Positions 47,033-55,669 of a stretch of DNA of 64,000 bases are shown here, in pieces; position 1 is the stretch's first letter, and every line of letters begins with the position of its first letter. Where the stretch lies: NCBI GenBank assembly GCA_032620915.1, contig CP136052.1:837001-901000 (forward strand). The letters run 5' to 3'. Made by a program: the position numbers and the translations under genes. Origin of the DNA: Oscillospiraceae bacterium NTUH-002-81. Lineage in GTDB: Bacteria; Bacillota; Clostridia; Lachnospirales; Lachnospiraceae. The notes beneath the pieces are model-generated. The model made no database searches. It saw nothing but the letters and a program-made list of their open reading frames with translations, and had not been told where the DNA came from.

Positions 47033-48433
47033 TTGATTCGTGATAATCAGAAGTTTTTGAATCGCCTGCACGTCTTGATAGATGCATTTGTGATTGTTAT
47101 TGCCTATGCAGCCGCTTACTGGATCAAGTTTTCCAGCGGGTTGTTTATCAACGGGCCGCACTGGGATTTTGAGAGTTATGCGACCTATCTGGCGGCGATC
47201 GTGCCGGGTTATCTGATCCTGTATTTTGCTTTCAATATGTATACGCCCAAGCGTGTACAGGGCAGAAGACTGGAATTTTCTAATATTATGAAGGCCAACG
47301 GCATCGGTGTCATGGTTTTTATCGTGGTGCTGTTCGGCATGCATCTGGATGATTTTTCCCGTGGTATGATCGGTATTTTCTTCGGCGTGAATATTGTGCT
47401 GGAGACGCTGGTCAGAAACGCGATCCGGATGTTTCTGCGGGATATCCGCAAGAAGGGATTCAATATCAAGCAGATTCTGCTGGTCGGCTACAGCCGGGCG
47501 GCGGAGGAGTACATTGACCGTATCCGCGCCAATCCCCAGTGGGGATATGTGGTCCGGGGCATCCTGGATGACAATGTGGAGAGCGGAACCGAGTACCGGG
47601 GCGTCAAGGTGCTGGGCAGGATTGAGAATCTGTTCATCATCCTGCCGGAGAACGGGCTGGATGAGATTGCCATTACGCTGGGCCTGGATGAATATTCCAA
47701 GCTGGAGCACATTGTGGCATTGTGTGAAAAATCCGGTGTACACACCAAGTTTATCCCGGATTACAACAATATCATACCGACGAAGCCTTATACAGAGGAC
47801 CTTCTGGGACTGCCGGTCATCAACATCCGGTACGTGCCGCTGACCAATACATTTAACAGCATCGTGAAGCGGATTATGGATATCGTGGGTTCCCTTGTGT
47901 GTATTGTACTGTTTTCGCCGGTGATGCTGGTGACGGCCATTGCGGTCAAGGCAAGCTCGCCGGGCCCGCTGATCTACAAGCAGGAGCGGGTGGGGCTTCA
48001 CAACCGGCCATTCCAGATGTATAAGTTCCGTTCCATGGGTGTACAGAACCCCAAGGAAGAGAAGAAGGCTTGGACGGTGCCGGGGGATCCGCGGGTGACG
48101 CCTGTGGGAAAGATCATCCGCATGACGAGCATTGATGAGCTGCCTCAGCTGTTCAATGTGCTCAAGGGGGATATGAGTCTGGTAGGGCCACGTCCGGAGC
48201 GTCCACTTTTCGTGGAGAAGTTCCGGGAGGAGATCCCGCGGTATATGATCAAGCATCAGGTTCGTCCGGGGATGACCGGATGGGCGCAGATCAATGGATA
48301 TAGAGGGAATACATCGATCCGCAGAAGGATTGATTATGATCTTTATTATATAGAGAACTGGTCGGTAGGACTGGACATTAAGATTTTGTTCCTGACGATC
48401 TTCAAGGGCTTTATCAACAAGAACGCCTATTGA
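47033..48433 (+). CDS. Polyprenyl glycosylphosphotransferase (initiating sugar transferase)
   Basis: A 466-residue enzyme that places the first sugar-phosphate on undecaprenyl phosphate. About four N-terminal membrane segments precede a CoA-binding-like Rossmann domain (QILLVGYSRAAEEYIDRI). The bacterial sugar transferase domain follows, with PGPLIYKQERVG, MYKFRSM, SIDELPQLFNVLKGDMSLVG, the core PRPERP and RPGMTGWAQINGYRG. The only in-frame start is TTG 47033, because a TAA sits two codons upstream; GGGTGA precedes it. It likely starts one of the glycans made in this window; the sugar (glucose, galactose or similar) is uncertain. Confidence 0.93.
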   Translation: MIRDNQKFLNRLHVLIDAFVIVIAYAAAYWIKFSSGLFINGPHWDFESYATYLAAIVPGYLILYFAFNMYTPKRVQGRRLEFSNIMKANGIGVMVFIVVLFGMHLDDFSRGMIGIFFGVNIVLETLVRNAIRMFLRDIRKKGFNIKQILLVGYSRAAEEYIDRIRANPQWGYVVRGILDDNVESGTEYRGVKVLGRIENLFIILPENGLDEIAITLGLDEYSKLEHIVALCEKSGVHTKFIPDYNNIIPTKPYTEDLLGLPVINIRYVPLTNTFNSIVKRIMDIVGSLVCIVLFSPVMLVTAIAVKASSPGPLIYKQERVGLHNRPFQMYKFRSMGVQNPKEEKKAWTVPGDPRVTPVGKIIRMTSIDELPQLFNVLKGDMSLVGPRPERPLFVEKFREEIPRYMIKHQVRPGMTGWAQINGYRGNTSIRRRIDYDLYYIENWSVGLDIKILFLTIFKGFINKNAY

Positions 48434-48467
48434 TTTTACAGAATCGAAAGTGAGAGGAAATGTAGCT

Positions 48468-49730
48468 ATGGCACAGGATACAAGGAGAAGAAGCAGTTCA
48501 TCGGCAAGCGGCCGGACGAAGAAGAGCAGCACATCCAGAAGCGGCTCGTCCAGAAGCAGCCGTTCCACGGGTGCAAAGTCATCTGCATCGCGGACACGGA
48601 GCCGAAGCACTTCCGGAAGACATCATAAAGGAAAGCGTGCGGCGGCGAGAAAGCGCAGGAGGATCCTGCTCTTTGCAGCAGAGGCACTGGTGCTTGTCTG
48701 CCTGGTGGGCGTCCTTTATGTGGTGTCCAAGATGGATCGTATGCAGGGACAGGATCTGGCATCTGCAGCCAGCAGTGAGGATACGGAGGATCTGTCCCAG
48801 GTAACAGTGCAGGAGAACCAGAACCTGAGCGCGGAGACGACGCAGAAGCTGGAGAAGTTTACGAATATCGCGCTGTTCGGCGTGGACTCCCGGACGGGTA
48901 TCCTCGGCAAGGGAAGCCGTTCCGATACGATCATCATTGCCAGCATCAACAATGAGACAAAAGAAGTCAAGCTCTGTTCCATTTATCGTGACACATACCT
49001 GAATCTGACCAATGGCAATTACAATAAGGCCAATTCGGCTTATGCGTTCGGCGGCCCGGATCAGGCCATCAACATGCTGAACCTGAACCTGGATCTGAAC
49101 ATCAGCAAATATGTGTCTGTGGACTTTACGGCCATTGCCAATGCGGTAGATGCGCTGGGCGGGATTGAGATGGAGGTCAACGAAGCAGAGTATGAGCATC
49201 TGAACAACTATACCGTAGAGACCTCTGAGGTGGTTGGCAGAACGACCACAAAGCTGCCGGGACCCGGAACATACAATCTGGATGGAATCCAGGCGGTATC
49301 CTATTGCCGGATCCGTTACACCAAGGGTGATGATTTCAAACGTGCGGAGCGGCAGCGTACCGTAATCGCGAAGATCGTAGAGAAGGCTAAAGAGAAAGCA
49401 CAGTCCGGTGACCTGGCAACCATCAACAAGATCATCACGGACATGTTCCCACAGGTGGCAACGAACCTGAAGGTGGACGATGTGCTGAGTATGACAACGG
49501 ATCTGCTTTCCTACAACATTGTGGACAGCAGCGGATTCCCGTTTGACAAGACGACGGGAACATTTGGAAGTAAGGGCTCCTGTGTTGTGGCAGCTGACCT
49601 GGTATCCAATGTGGAGCAGCTCCATACCTTCCTGTTTGGCAGCGATGAGAACTACACTGTGTCCGATAAGGTAAAGGAGATTAGTGCAAAGATCACCAAT
49701 GATACAGGCGTAACTGCCAAGGAACAGTAG
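48468..49730 (+). CDS. LCP-family glycopolymer-peptidoglycan ligase
   Basis: A 420-residue protein. Residues 1 to about 65 are cytoplasmic and very rich in Ser/Arg/Lys, one membrane segment follows (about 66-85), then the outside LytR-CpsA-Psr domain: IALFGVDSRTG, SRSDTIIIASINN, LCSIYRDTYL, NKANSAYAFGG and SYCRIRYTKGDDFKRAERQR (catalytic Arg/Asp). LCP proteins transfer undecaprenyl-linked glycopolymers to peptidoglycan, which fits the adjacent initiating transferase. ATG 48468 follows AGAGGAAATG. The charged low-complexity N-terminus is longer than usual. Confidence 0.93.
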   Translation: MAQDTRRRSSSSASGRTKKSSTSRSGSSRSSRSTGAKSSASRTRSRSTSGRHHKGKRAAARKRRRILLFAAEALVLVCLVGVLYVVSKMDRMQGQDLASAASSEDTEDLSQVTVQENQNLSAETTQKLEKFTNIALFGVDSRTGILGKGSRSDTIIIASINNETKEVKLCSIYRDTYLNLTNGNYNKANSAYAFGGPDQAINMLNLNLDLNISKYVSVDFTAIANAVDALGGIEMEVNEAEYEHLNNYTVETSEVVGRTTTKLPGPGTYNLDGIQAVSYCRIRYTKGDDFKRAERQRTVIAKIVEKAKEKAQSGDLATINKIITDMFPQVATNLKVDDVLSMTTDLLSYNIVDSSGFPFDKTTGTFGSKGSCVVAADLVSNVEQLHTFLFGSDENYTVSDKVKEISAKITNDTGVTAKEQ

Positions 49731-49752
49731 AACAAACCAAGATAGATGAGAG

Positions 49753-49789
49753 AAGGCGTGTTTGTCAACGGGGAAGACAGATACGCCTT
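49753..49789 (+). terminator. Terminator after the LCP gene
   Basis: AAGGCGTGTTTGTC (49753-49766) pairs along all 14 bases (two G-T pairs) with GACAGATACGCCTT (49776-49789), with a 9-base loop, followed by TCTTG. It starts 22 bases after the LCP stop. The T tract is short, so termination may be partial. Confidence 0.65.
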
Positions 49790-49887
49790 TCTTGCGAAAT
49801 GCAGGCCGGGCAATGCCGTGAGAATGACAGATGGCGAGATGGGTGGCTGCCGCATTTATCAGATGAAAGATAAGGGGATCGTGTGAT

Positions 49888-50808
49888 ATGAAAAGACCGG
49901 AGTGGAATAAAATAGGCAGCTGTGTGGTGACGGCAGTGTTTGTGGTGTTGCTGGTGGCTGTGGGGGTGCTGCAGAAAACCGCGCGGACCGAGGTGGATGT
50001 GATCCTGTTTGCCGGTCAGAGCAATATGAGCGGTGTGGGGGACGCTTCTCTGGCACCTGTGGTACCGGAAGGTGTGGGCTATGAATTCCGGGCCATCACC
50101 GATCCCACCAGATTGTATCCGCTGGCGGAGCCCTTTGGTGAAAACGAACACAATCCGGGCATGTGTGATGACCGGGGGCTGCTGGAGCGCACCGGTTCTC
50201 TGGTGTCAGCCTTTGTGAACAGCTATTATGCCCAGACCCGGACGCCGGTGGTGGCGGTGTCCGCTTCCCGGGGAAGCTCCAAGATGCATACGTGGCTCAA
50301 GGAGAACGGCCTGTTTCTGGACGCAGGTCAGCGGCTGGACGCCTGCCTGAAATATCTGAACGCAGATCCGTCCTATAAGATCCGGCATATTTATATGGTG
50401 TGGCTTCAGGGAGAGAGTGACACCAGCGCAAAGAAGACACCGGAGGACTATGAGGAAAAATTGACCGAGCTGTTTGACAATTTTAAAATACTGGGTGTGG
50501 AGAAATGCTTTGTCATCCGCATCGGTCTGGATCTGGAGCGGGATTCGGAAGGCATCGACCATGTGATCGAGGCGCAGACCGAACTTTGTCGGACATCGGA
50601 AGATTTTGTTCTCGTCTCCACCCAGGCGGTGACATTGAATGACAGGGGCATGATGCAGGACCGGGTGCATTACACCCAGGAGGGCTACAATTTCATCGGG
50701 GAGGAAGCGGGCACCAACGCCGGAAGCTACGTGGAAACTGGCGTGGAGCCCTCCATGGAGGATCCCTACTATGGAAATACATACGTGCCCGGGGAGGAAA
50801 CCAAATGA
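49888..50808 (+). CDS. Membrane-anchored SASA-type carbohydrate esterase
   Basis: A 306-residue protein with an N-terminal anchor (about 10-30) and an outside SGNH-like hydrolase domain. FAGQSNMSG is the sialate-O-acetylesterase nucleophile motif, LQGESD the second block, and DRVHYTQEGYNFIG carries the Asp/His pair. It probably removes acetyl groups from surface sugars, opposing acyltransferases such as that at 32425. The last four bases overlap the next start (ATGA). Confidence 0.82.
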   Translation: MKRPEWNKIGSCVVTAVFVVLLVAVGVLQKTARTEVDVILFAGQSNMSGVGDASLAPVVPEGVGYEFRAITDPTRLYPLAEPFGENEHNPGMCDDRGLLERTGSLVSAFVNSYYAQTRTPVVAVSASRGSSKMHTWLKENGLFLDAGQRLDACLKYLNADPSYKIRHIYMVWLQGESDTSAKKTPEDYEEKLTELFDNFKILGVEKCFVIRIGLDLERDSEGIDHVIEAQTELCRTSEDFVLVSTQAVTLNDRGMMQDRVHYTQEGYNFIGEEAGTNAGSYVETGVEPSMEDPYYGNTYVPGEETK

Positions 50809-51719
50809 CAGCAGATGTGATCATTCCGGTGTATCGGCCGGATGCACGGTTAAAGGAGAGCCTTCGGCGGCTGGAGGCCCAGACGGTGAAGCCCACGAAG
50901 ATCGTTCTCATGAACACGGAGGAGCGCTATTTCGATCCTTCCGTGATGGATGGTATTTCCCATATTGAGGTGCACCATCTGACGAAGGAGGAATTTGACC
51001 ACGGAAAAACGAGGCATGAGGCCACTGCCTGGTCCCAGGCAGATATTTTGATCTTCATGACCCAGGATGCCCTGCCCAAAGACAAATATCTCATCGAGCA
51101 TCTGATCCGGCCCATCGAAGAGGGAAAAGCCAGCATTTCTTATGGCAGACAGCTGGCGGCGCCGGATTGCCGGGAGCTGGAGCGGTATACGAGGCAGTTC
51201 AATTATCCGGTGGAGAGCTGTTATAAGACGGCGGCGGATCTGCCAAGGCTTGGCATCAAGACCTTTTTCTGTTCGGATGTGTGTGCCGCTTATCTCAGAA
51301 AAGATTATGACGCTTTCGGCGGATTTATCCGGAAAACAATTTTCAATGAGGATATGATTCTTGCCGGAAATATGATAAAATCAGGAAAGACAGTTGCTTA
51401 TGCGGCGGATGCCCGGGTCATCCACTCCCACAATTACACGGGACTGATGCAGTTCCATCGGAACTTTGACCTGGCAGTGTCCCAAGCGGATCACCCGGAG
51501 ATCTTTGAGGGGATCCGTTCGGAGACAGAGGGCATCCGGCTGGTGAAGGAGACGGCCCGGCATTTTCTGAAAGAAGGAAAACCGTGGATCCTTGTGGAGC
51601 TGGTGTGGAAAAGCGGCTGGAAGTTCCTGGGCTATCGCCTGGGAAAGCAATATCGCAGATTACCGGGATGGATGATCAGAATGTGTACCATGAGTCCGTC
51701 CTACTGGGAAAAACAATAG
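50805..51719 (+). CDS. GT2 glycosyltransferase, rhamnosyltransferase-like
   Basis: A 304-residue GT2. It begins TADVIIPVYRPDARLKESL, has FDHGKTRHEA (close to the DHGGTR motif of rhamnosyltransferases), IFMTQDALP in the metal-motif position and FFCSDVCAAYLRKDY. The rfb genes in the same window fit dTDP-rhamnose as donor, but this is inference. It overlaps the esterase gene by 4 bases. About 21 bases separate it from glmS. Confidence 0.8.
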   Translation: MTADVIIPVYRPDARLKESLRRLEAQTVKPTKIVLMNTEERYFDPSVMDGISHIEVHHLTKEEFDHGKTRHEATAWSQADILIFMTQDALPKDKYLIEHLIRPIEEGKASISYGRQLAAPDCRELERYTRQFNYPVESCYKTAADLPRLGIKTFFCSDVCAAYLRKDYDAFGGFIRKTIFNEDMILAGNMIKSGKTVAYAADARVIHSHNYTGLMQFHRNFDLAVSQADHPEIFEGIRSETEGIRLVKETARHFLKEGKPWILVELVWKSGWKFLGYRLGKQYRRLPGWMIRMCTMSPSYWEKQ

Positions 51720-51740
51720 AGTTGATTGGAGGAAAGGATT

Positions 51741-53567
51741 ATGTGTGGAATTGTAGGTTACATCGGAGAAGAGCAGGCAGCGCCGATCCTTCTGGACGGA
51801 CTGTCCAAGCTGGAATACCGCGGATATGATTCGGCGGGTATCGCTGTATACAATAACGGAGAAATCAAGGCAGCCAAGGCCATGGGACGGCTGAAGGTGC
51901 TGGATGCCCTGACCCAGGGCGGTCATCTGCTGCCGGGCAGAGCAGGCATCGGCCATACCCGTTGGGCCACCCACGGGGTGCCGTCCAATACCAATGCCCA
52001 TCCGCATTTTAACAGGGATGCGTCTATCGCTGTTGTACATAACGGGATTATCGAGAACTTTATGAAGCTGAAGAAGCTTCTGGAAAGCAAGGGATATACA
52101 TTTGTGTCTGATACAGACTCAGAGGTGGTGGCGCACCTGCTGGATTACTATTATAAAGGGGATCCGCTGGAAGCGATCACCAGGATGATGCATCGGGTGG
52201 AGGGCTCCTATGCGCTGGGCATCCTGTTCAAGGATCATCCGGATCAGATATATGCGGCCCGGAAGGACTGCCCGCTGATTGTGGGAAAAGGAACCAACGG
52301 CAATTATATCGCCTCGGATGTGCCTGCCATTTTACACCGCACAAGAACGGTGTATTTCATTGAAAACGAGGAGATCGTGGAGCTGACTGCAGACGCCCTT
52401 CATTTTTATAATATTGACGGTGAAGAGATCGAAAAAGAATCCACAGAGATTACCTGGGATCTGGAAGCTGCGGAGAAAGGCGGCTATGACCATTTCCTGT
52501 TAAAAGAGATTTATGAGCAGCCGAAAGCTGTGGCAGATACGCTGAATCCCAGAATCAAGGATGACCAGATCGTCATCGAAGAGCTGGGTATGAGCGATGA
52601 GGATATCCGGGCCATCCAGAAGATTTTCATTGTGGCCTGCGGTTCCGCCAGCTACACAGGTATGACGGCAAAATATATTTTCGAGGGCATGGCACGCATC
52701 CCGGTGGAAGTGGACGTGGCCAGTGAGTTCCGTTACCGGAATCCCATCTTGACACCGGAGACGCTGGTCATCGTGGTGAGCCAGTCCGGCGAGACCGCGG
52801 ATACACTGGCGGCGCTTCGTCTGGCCAAGAGCCAGGGCAGCCGGGTGCTGGGCATTGTCAATGTGGTGGGAAGCTCCATTGCCAGAGAGGCAGACAACGT
52901 GCTGTATACATGGGCAGGGCCGGAGATTTCCGTGGCAACCACCAAGGCGTACAGCAGCCAGCTGGCGGCCTTCTATCTGCTGTCCATAAAGTTTGCCCAG
53001 GTGCGCGGCGTCATTGATGATGCCCAGGTGGCAGAGTACATCCATGACCTGAAAGAGCTGCCGGGACAGATCGAGCTGACGCTGGGCTGCAAGGAGAAAA
53101 TGCAGCGCTTTGCCAACCGGTATCTGGCTGCCCGCGATGTATTTTTCATTGGCCGCGGCATTGACTACGCGATTTCCATGGAGGGCTCTCTCAAATTAAA
53201 GGAGATTTCCTATATCCATTCCGAGGCTTACGCAGGCGGAGAGCTAAAGCATGGCACCATCGCCCTCATCGAGGAGGGAACGCTGGTGACAGCCATCCTG
53301 ACCCAGGAGGATCTGTATAAGAAAACCATCAGCAATGTGCAGGAGGTCCGCACCCGCGGTGCTTTCGTCATGGCAGTGACCAACGTGGGCAATGTGGATC
53401 TGGAAAAGATCGCAGATTTTGTTGTGTATGTGCCGAAGACCAACCGGTTCTTTACGAATACACTGGCGATCATTCCGCTGCAGCTGTTCAGCTACTATAT
53501 TTCTCTGGGCAAGGGGCTGGATGTGGATAAGCCGAGAAACCTGGCGAAATCAGTAACCGTAGAATAA
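51741..53567 (+). CDS. glmS: Glutamine-fructose-6-phosphate aminotransferase
   Basis: A 608-residue enzyme making glucosamine-6-phosphate, the entry to UDP-GlcNAc. MCGIVGYIG shows the catalytic Cys2 of the glutaminase domain, with YRGYDSAG and GHTRWATHG. Two SIS domains follow (VACGSASYTGM, SQSGETADTLAAL, GRGIDYAISMEG), and the C-terminal loop DKPRNLAKSVTVE is the ammonia-channel signature. GGAGGAAAGG precedes ATG 51741. Only 21 bases separate it from the upstream gene, so there is no room for a glmS ribozyme leader. Confidence 0.97.
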   Translation: MCGIVGYIGEEQAAPILLDGLSKLEYRGYDSAGIAVYNNGEIKAAKAMGRLKVLDALTQGGHLLPGRAGIGHTRWATHGVPSNTNAHPHFNRDASIAVVHNGIIENFMKLKKLLESKGYTFVSDTDSEVVAHLLDYYYKGDPLEAITRMMHRVEGSYALGILFKDHPDQIYAARKDCPLIVGKGTNGNYIASDVPAILHRTRTVYFIENEEIVELTADALHFYNIDGEEIEKESTEITWDLEAAEKGGYDHFLLKEIYEQPKAVADTLNPRIKDDQIVIEELGMSDEDIRAIQKIFIVACGSASYTGMTAKYIFEGMARIPVEVDVASEFRYRNPILTPETLVIVVSQSGETADTLAALRLAKSQGSRVLGIVNVVGSSIAREADNVLYTWAGPEISVATTKAYSSQLAAFYLLSIKFAQVRGVIDDAQVAEYIHDLKELPGQIELTLGCKEKMQRFANRYLAARDVFFIGRGIDYAISMEGSLKLKEISYIHSEAYAGGELKHGTIALIEEGTLVTAILTQEDLYKKTISNVQEVRTRGAFVMAVTNVGNVDLEKIADFVVYVPKTNRFFTNTLAIIPLQLFSYYISLGKGLDVDKPRNLAKSVTVE

Positions 53568-53579
53568 GGATGAGGAAAC

Positions 53580-53759
53580 ATGATCAAAGTATATGGATGC
53601 CCGGTATGCGGGAAGCTGACCATCGGTTCCATGCGGACAGGCATGAACTGCGCGAACTGTAAGCAACCGATGGAGCGGCTGACGCTTACCTTTCTGGAAT
53701 ACACACAGATGACAGAAGAAGAGCGGGAAGACTATGGTCAGAGAAACGTGAGAAGGTAA
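53580..53759 (+). CDS. Small zinc-ribbon protein
   Basis: Fifty-nine residues, MIKVYGCPVCGKLTIGSMRT then CANC, so a CxxC...CxxC zinc ribbon over the first 26 residues, followed by an acidic helix (MTEEEREDYG). GGATGAGG lies upstream of ATG 53580, 12 bases after the glmS stop, so it is co-transcribed with glmS. The function is unknown; a small rubredoxin- or adaptor-like role is possible. Confidence 0.65.
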   Translation: MIKVYGCPVCGKLTIGSMRTGMNCANCKQPMERLTLTFLEYTQMTEEEREDYGQRNVRR

Positions 53760-53771
53760 TCGTAATTCCTA

Positions 53772-53927
53772 CAGTTCACACGCGCCATTCGCAAAATCAC
53801 ATCTGCGATGTTCTCCGCTGCTTCGCAGCTCATTTTTGCTCATTGCAAGGCGCTCTCTTCGTCTGTTCTTGAGGACAGATTTTCATGCAAGCATGAAATC
53901 TGCCTGTAAAAACAGACGAGTGAACTG
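53772..53927 (+). repeat. Structured intergenic repeat, copy 2 (156 bp, with terminal inverted repeats)
   Basis: The 3' 103 bases (53825-53927) match copy 1. Stems: CAGTTCAC (53772-53779) / GTGAACTG (53920-53927) at the ends; GCTGC-TTC-GCAGC (53817-53829); CGTCTGTT (53860-53867) / AACAGACG (53911-53918); and CAGATTTTCATGC (53876-53888) / GCATGAAATCTG (53891-53902). The terminal repeats and lack of coding content suggest a non-autonomous mobile or RNA element. It fills most of the 305-base gap before the htrA gene; the remainder (53928-54064) is A/T-rich and presumably holds the htrA promoter, which I could not assign. Confidence 0.8.
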
Positions 53928-54064
53928 GTTCCTTCAATATTATTTAAAATATTTATCACAGTTTAAACACAATTTGCTGGTATTCTCTAAGAGAAGTTAA
54001 GGAAAGGGAGCATTTCAGAAGAAGGAAATGCGATTGTGATAGATAGACGGAAGGAGAAATGGAT

Positions 54065-55447
54065 ATGTATAACGATTACAGTGATACCGCCCGTTACAGT
54101 GGCGGCACAGAGAATAACAACAGCTACGGGGAATACCATTACAGCAATGGTTCCAATTCCGACAAGCATGACAAGAAGGACGGCGGAAAGAACAAGTTCA
54201 TGAAGAGCCTGGCGCTCTGCATCGTCCTGGCACTGGTATTTGGCGTGGTGGCAGGGGCCGCTTTTCAGGTTACCGGCTACATTGGCAGGAAAGTGACCAC
54301 CTCAGAGGCCTCTTCTGATCAGGTCATCACGGACAGTGATGAGGTAGAGAAGGCACTGGGTAGCAGTCAGGCTGAAACGTCCGGTTCCGGTGACAGCGTA
54401 AGTACCGTGTATGACGTATCTGCTGTGGCAGAAGCGGCGATGCCCAGCCTGGTGTCCATCACCAACATGGGAGAGCAGGAGATCCAGAGCTTCTTTGGTA
54501 CGTATACGCAGCCCAGTGAGAGCAGTGGTACCGGCATCATCATCGGAAAAAATGACGATGAGCTGCTGATCGCTACCAACAACCATGTGGTAGAGGGAAG
54601 CGAACAGCTGAATGTATGCTTTATTGATAACGAGGTTGCCAGCGCACTGGTAAAGGGCACGGATCCATCCAACGATCTGGCGGTCATCGCAGTCAGCCTG
54701 TCTGATATTCCGGAAGAGACATTGGATAAGATCACCATCGCGCAGCTGGGGGATTCTGACAGCCTGAAGATCGGAGAACCTGTGATTGCCATCGGGAATG
54801 CCCTTGGGTATGGACAGTCTGTCACCACTGGTGTCATCAGTGCACTGGATCGGGAAGTAACCATCGAGAACATGACAAGCAGCCTGATCCAGACAGATGC
54901 AGCCATCAATCCAGGCAACAGTGGCGGTGCACTGCTGAACCTGCAGGGACAGGTCATCGGCATCAACTCTGCGAAGCTGGCATCCAGCCAGGTAGAAGGT
55001 ATGGGATATGCCATCCCCATTTCCACAGCAGAGCCCATCATTGATGATCTGATGAATCGGAAAACGAGAACGGCTGTAGATGAAGATAAACGCGGTTATC
55101 TGAGCATTTCCGGTGTGGATGTGACTTCTGACATTTCCAAACAGATGGGGATTCCCACCGGCGCCTATGTGGCAGCCGTGGTAGACGGTTCCGCAGCCGA
55201 TAAGGCCGGTCTGAAAAAGGGCGACGTCATCACCAAGTTTGACGGTTCCGGTGTCAGCTCCATGACTTCCCTGAAGGAGCTCATGAGCTACTACGAGGCC
55301 GGTGAGACCGTGGACATCACCTTCAAGCGGGCAGACAACGGCGAGTACACCGAGCAGACGGTACAGATTACCCTGAGTGACCAGTCGGCTGTCCAGCAGG
55401 ACAGTGGCTCTCAGAATAATGGGAATGCTGGCAGACAGGGAAAATAA
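54065..55447 (+). CDS. HtrA/DegP-like serine protease
   Basis: A 460-residue envelope protease: a polar cytoplasmic head (1 to about 45), one membrane segment (about 47-70), a trypsin-like domain and a C-terminal PDZ domain (about 345-440). The catalytic triad is visible as H174 (NNHVVEG), D204 (SNDLAVIAV) and S286 (NPGNSGGALL). The PDZ region has GAYVAAVVDGSAADKAGLKKGD. It degrades or refolds damaged exported proteins. ATG 54065 is preferred over ATG 54059 because AAGGAG at 54051-54056 leaves 8 bases of spacing. It ends at a bidirectional terminator. Confidence 0.93.
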   Translation: MYNDYSDTARYSGGTENNNSYGEYHYSNGSNSDKHDKKDGGKNKFMKSLALCIVLALVFGVVAGAAFQVTGYIGRKVTTSEASSDQVITDSDEVEKALGSSQAETSGSGDSVSTVYDVSAVAEAAMPSLVSITNMGEQEIQSFFGTYTQPSESSGTGIIIGKNDDELLIATNNHVVEGSEQLNVCFIDNEVASALVKGTDPSNDLAVIAVSLSDIPEETLDKITIAQLGDSDSLKIGEPVIAIGNALGYGQSVTTGVISALDREVTIENMTSSLIQTDAAINPGNSGGALLNLQGQVIGINSAKLASSQVEGMGYAIPISTAEPIIDDLMNRKTRTAVDEDKRGYLSISGVDVTSDISKQMGIPTGAYVAAVVDGSAADKAGLKKGDVITKFDGSGVSSMTSLKELMSYYEAGETVDITFKRADNGEYTEQTVQITLSDQSAVQQDSGSQNNGNAGRQGK

Positions 55448-55544
55448 TGGTGGATCACCGGAAAAAGAATTGCAAGAGTAAGATTTGAAAAAGAGCTTTC
55501 GTACTGGAGAGTGGGATGTTTCCCAATCTCTGATGCGGAAGCGA

Positions 55545-55608
55545 TAAAAAGAACTCTCTCATCAGCGGCGGGGAAATGTCCCGATCCTGGATGAGAGAGT
55601 TCTTTTTA
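55545..55608. terminator. Bidirectional terminator between convergent genes
   Basis: A perfect 19-base inverted repeat: TAAAAAGAACTCTCTCATC (55545-55563) and its exact complement at 55590-55608, around a 26-base loop with a smaller GGG/CCC stem. It has A runs on the left and T runs on the right, so it works on both strands, ending the htrA gene (+) and the GT-C gene (-). A smaller hairpin precedes it at 55507-55530. Confidence 0.85.
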
Positions 55609-55669
55609 TGCTGTGAACATATTGATGGCAAAGATATGGGGGGAGTGGAACAGATTGGCTCTGCTGAAA

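Noticed and set aside
46997..48610. Minus-strand open frame of 537 codons
   Set aside because: Mirror of the phosphoglycosyltransferase gene, whose motifs on the plus strand are unambiguous.
49746..49886. 46-codon open frame between the LCP and esterase genes
   Set aside because: It has no ribosome-binding site, and its first third is the 14-base-pair terminator stem at 49753-49789; no family resemblance seen.
51720..51740. glmS ribozyme leader
   Set aside because: Only 21 bases lie before glmS, too few for the ribozyme, and no core motif is seen upstream.
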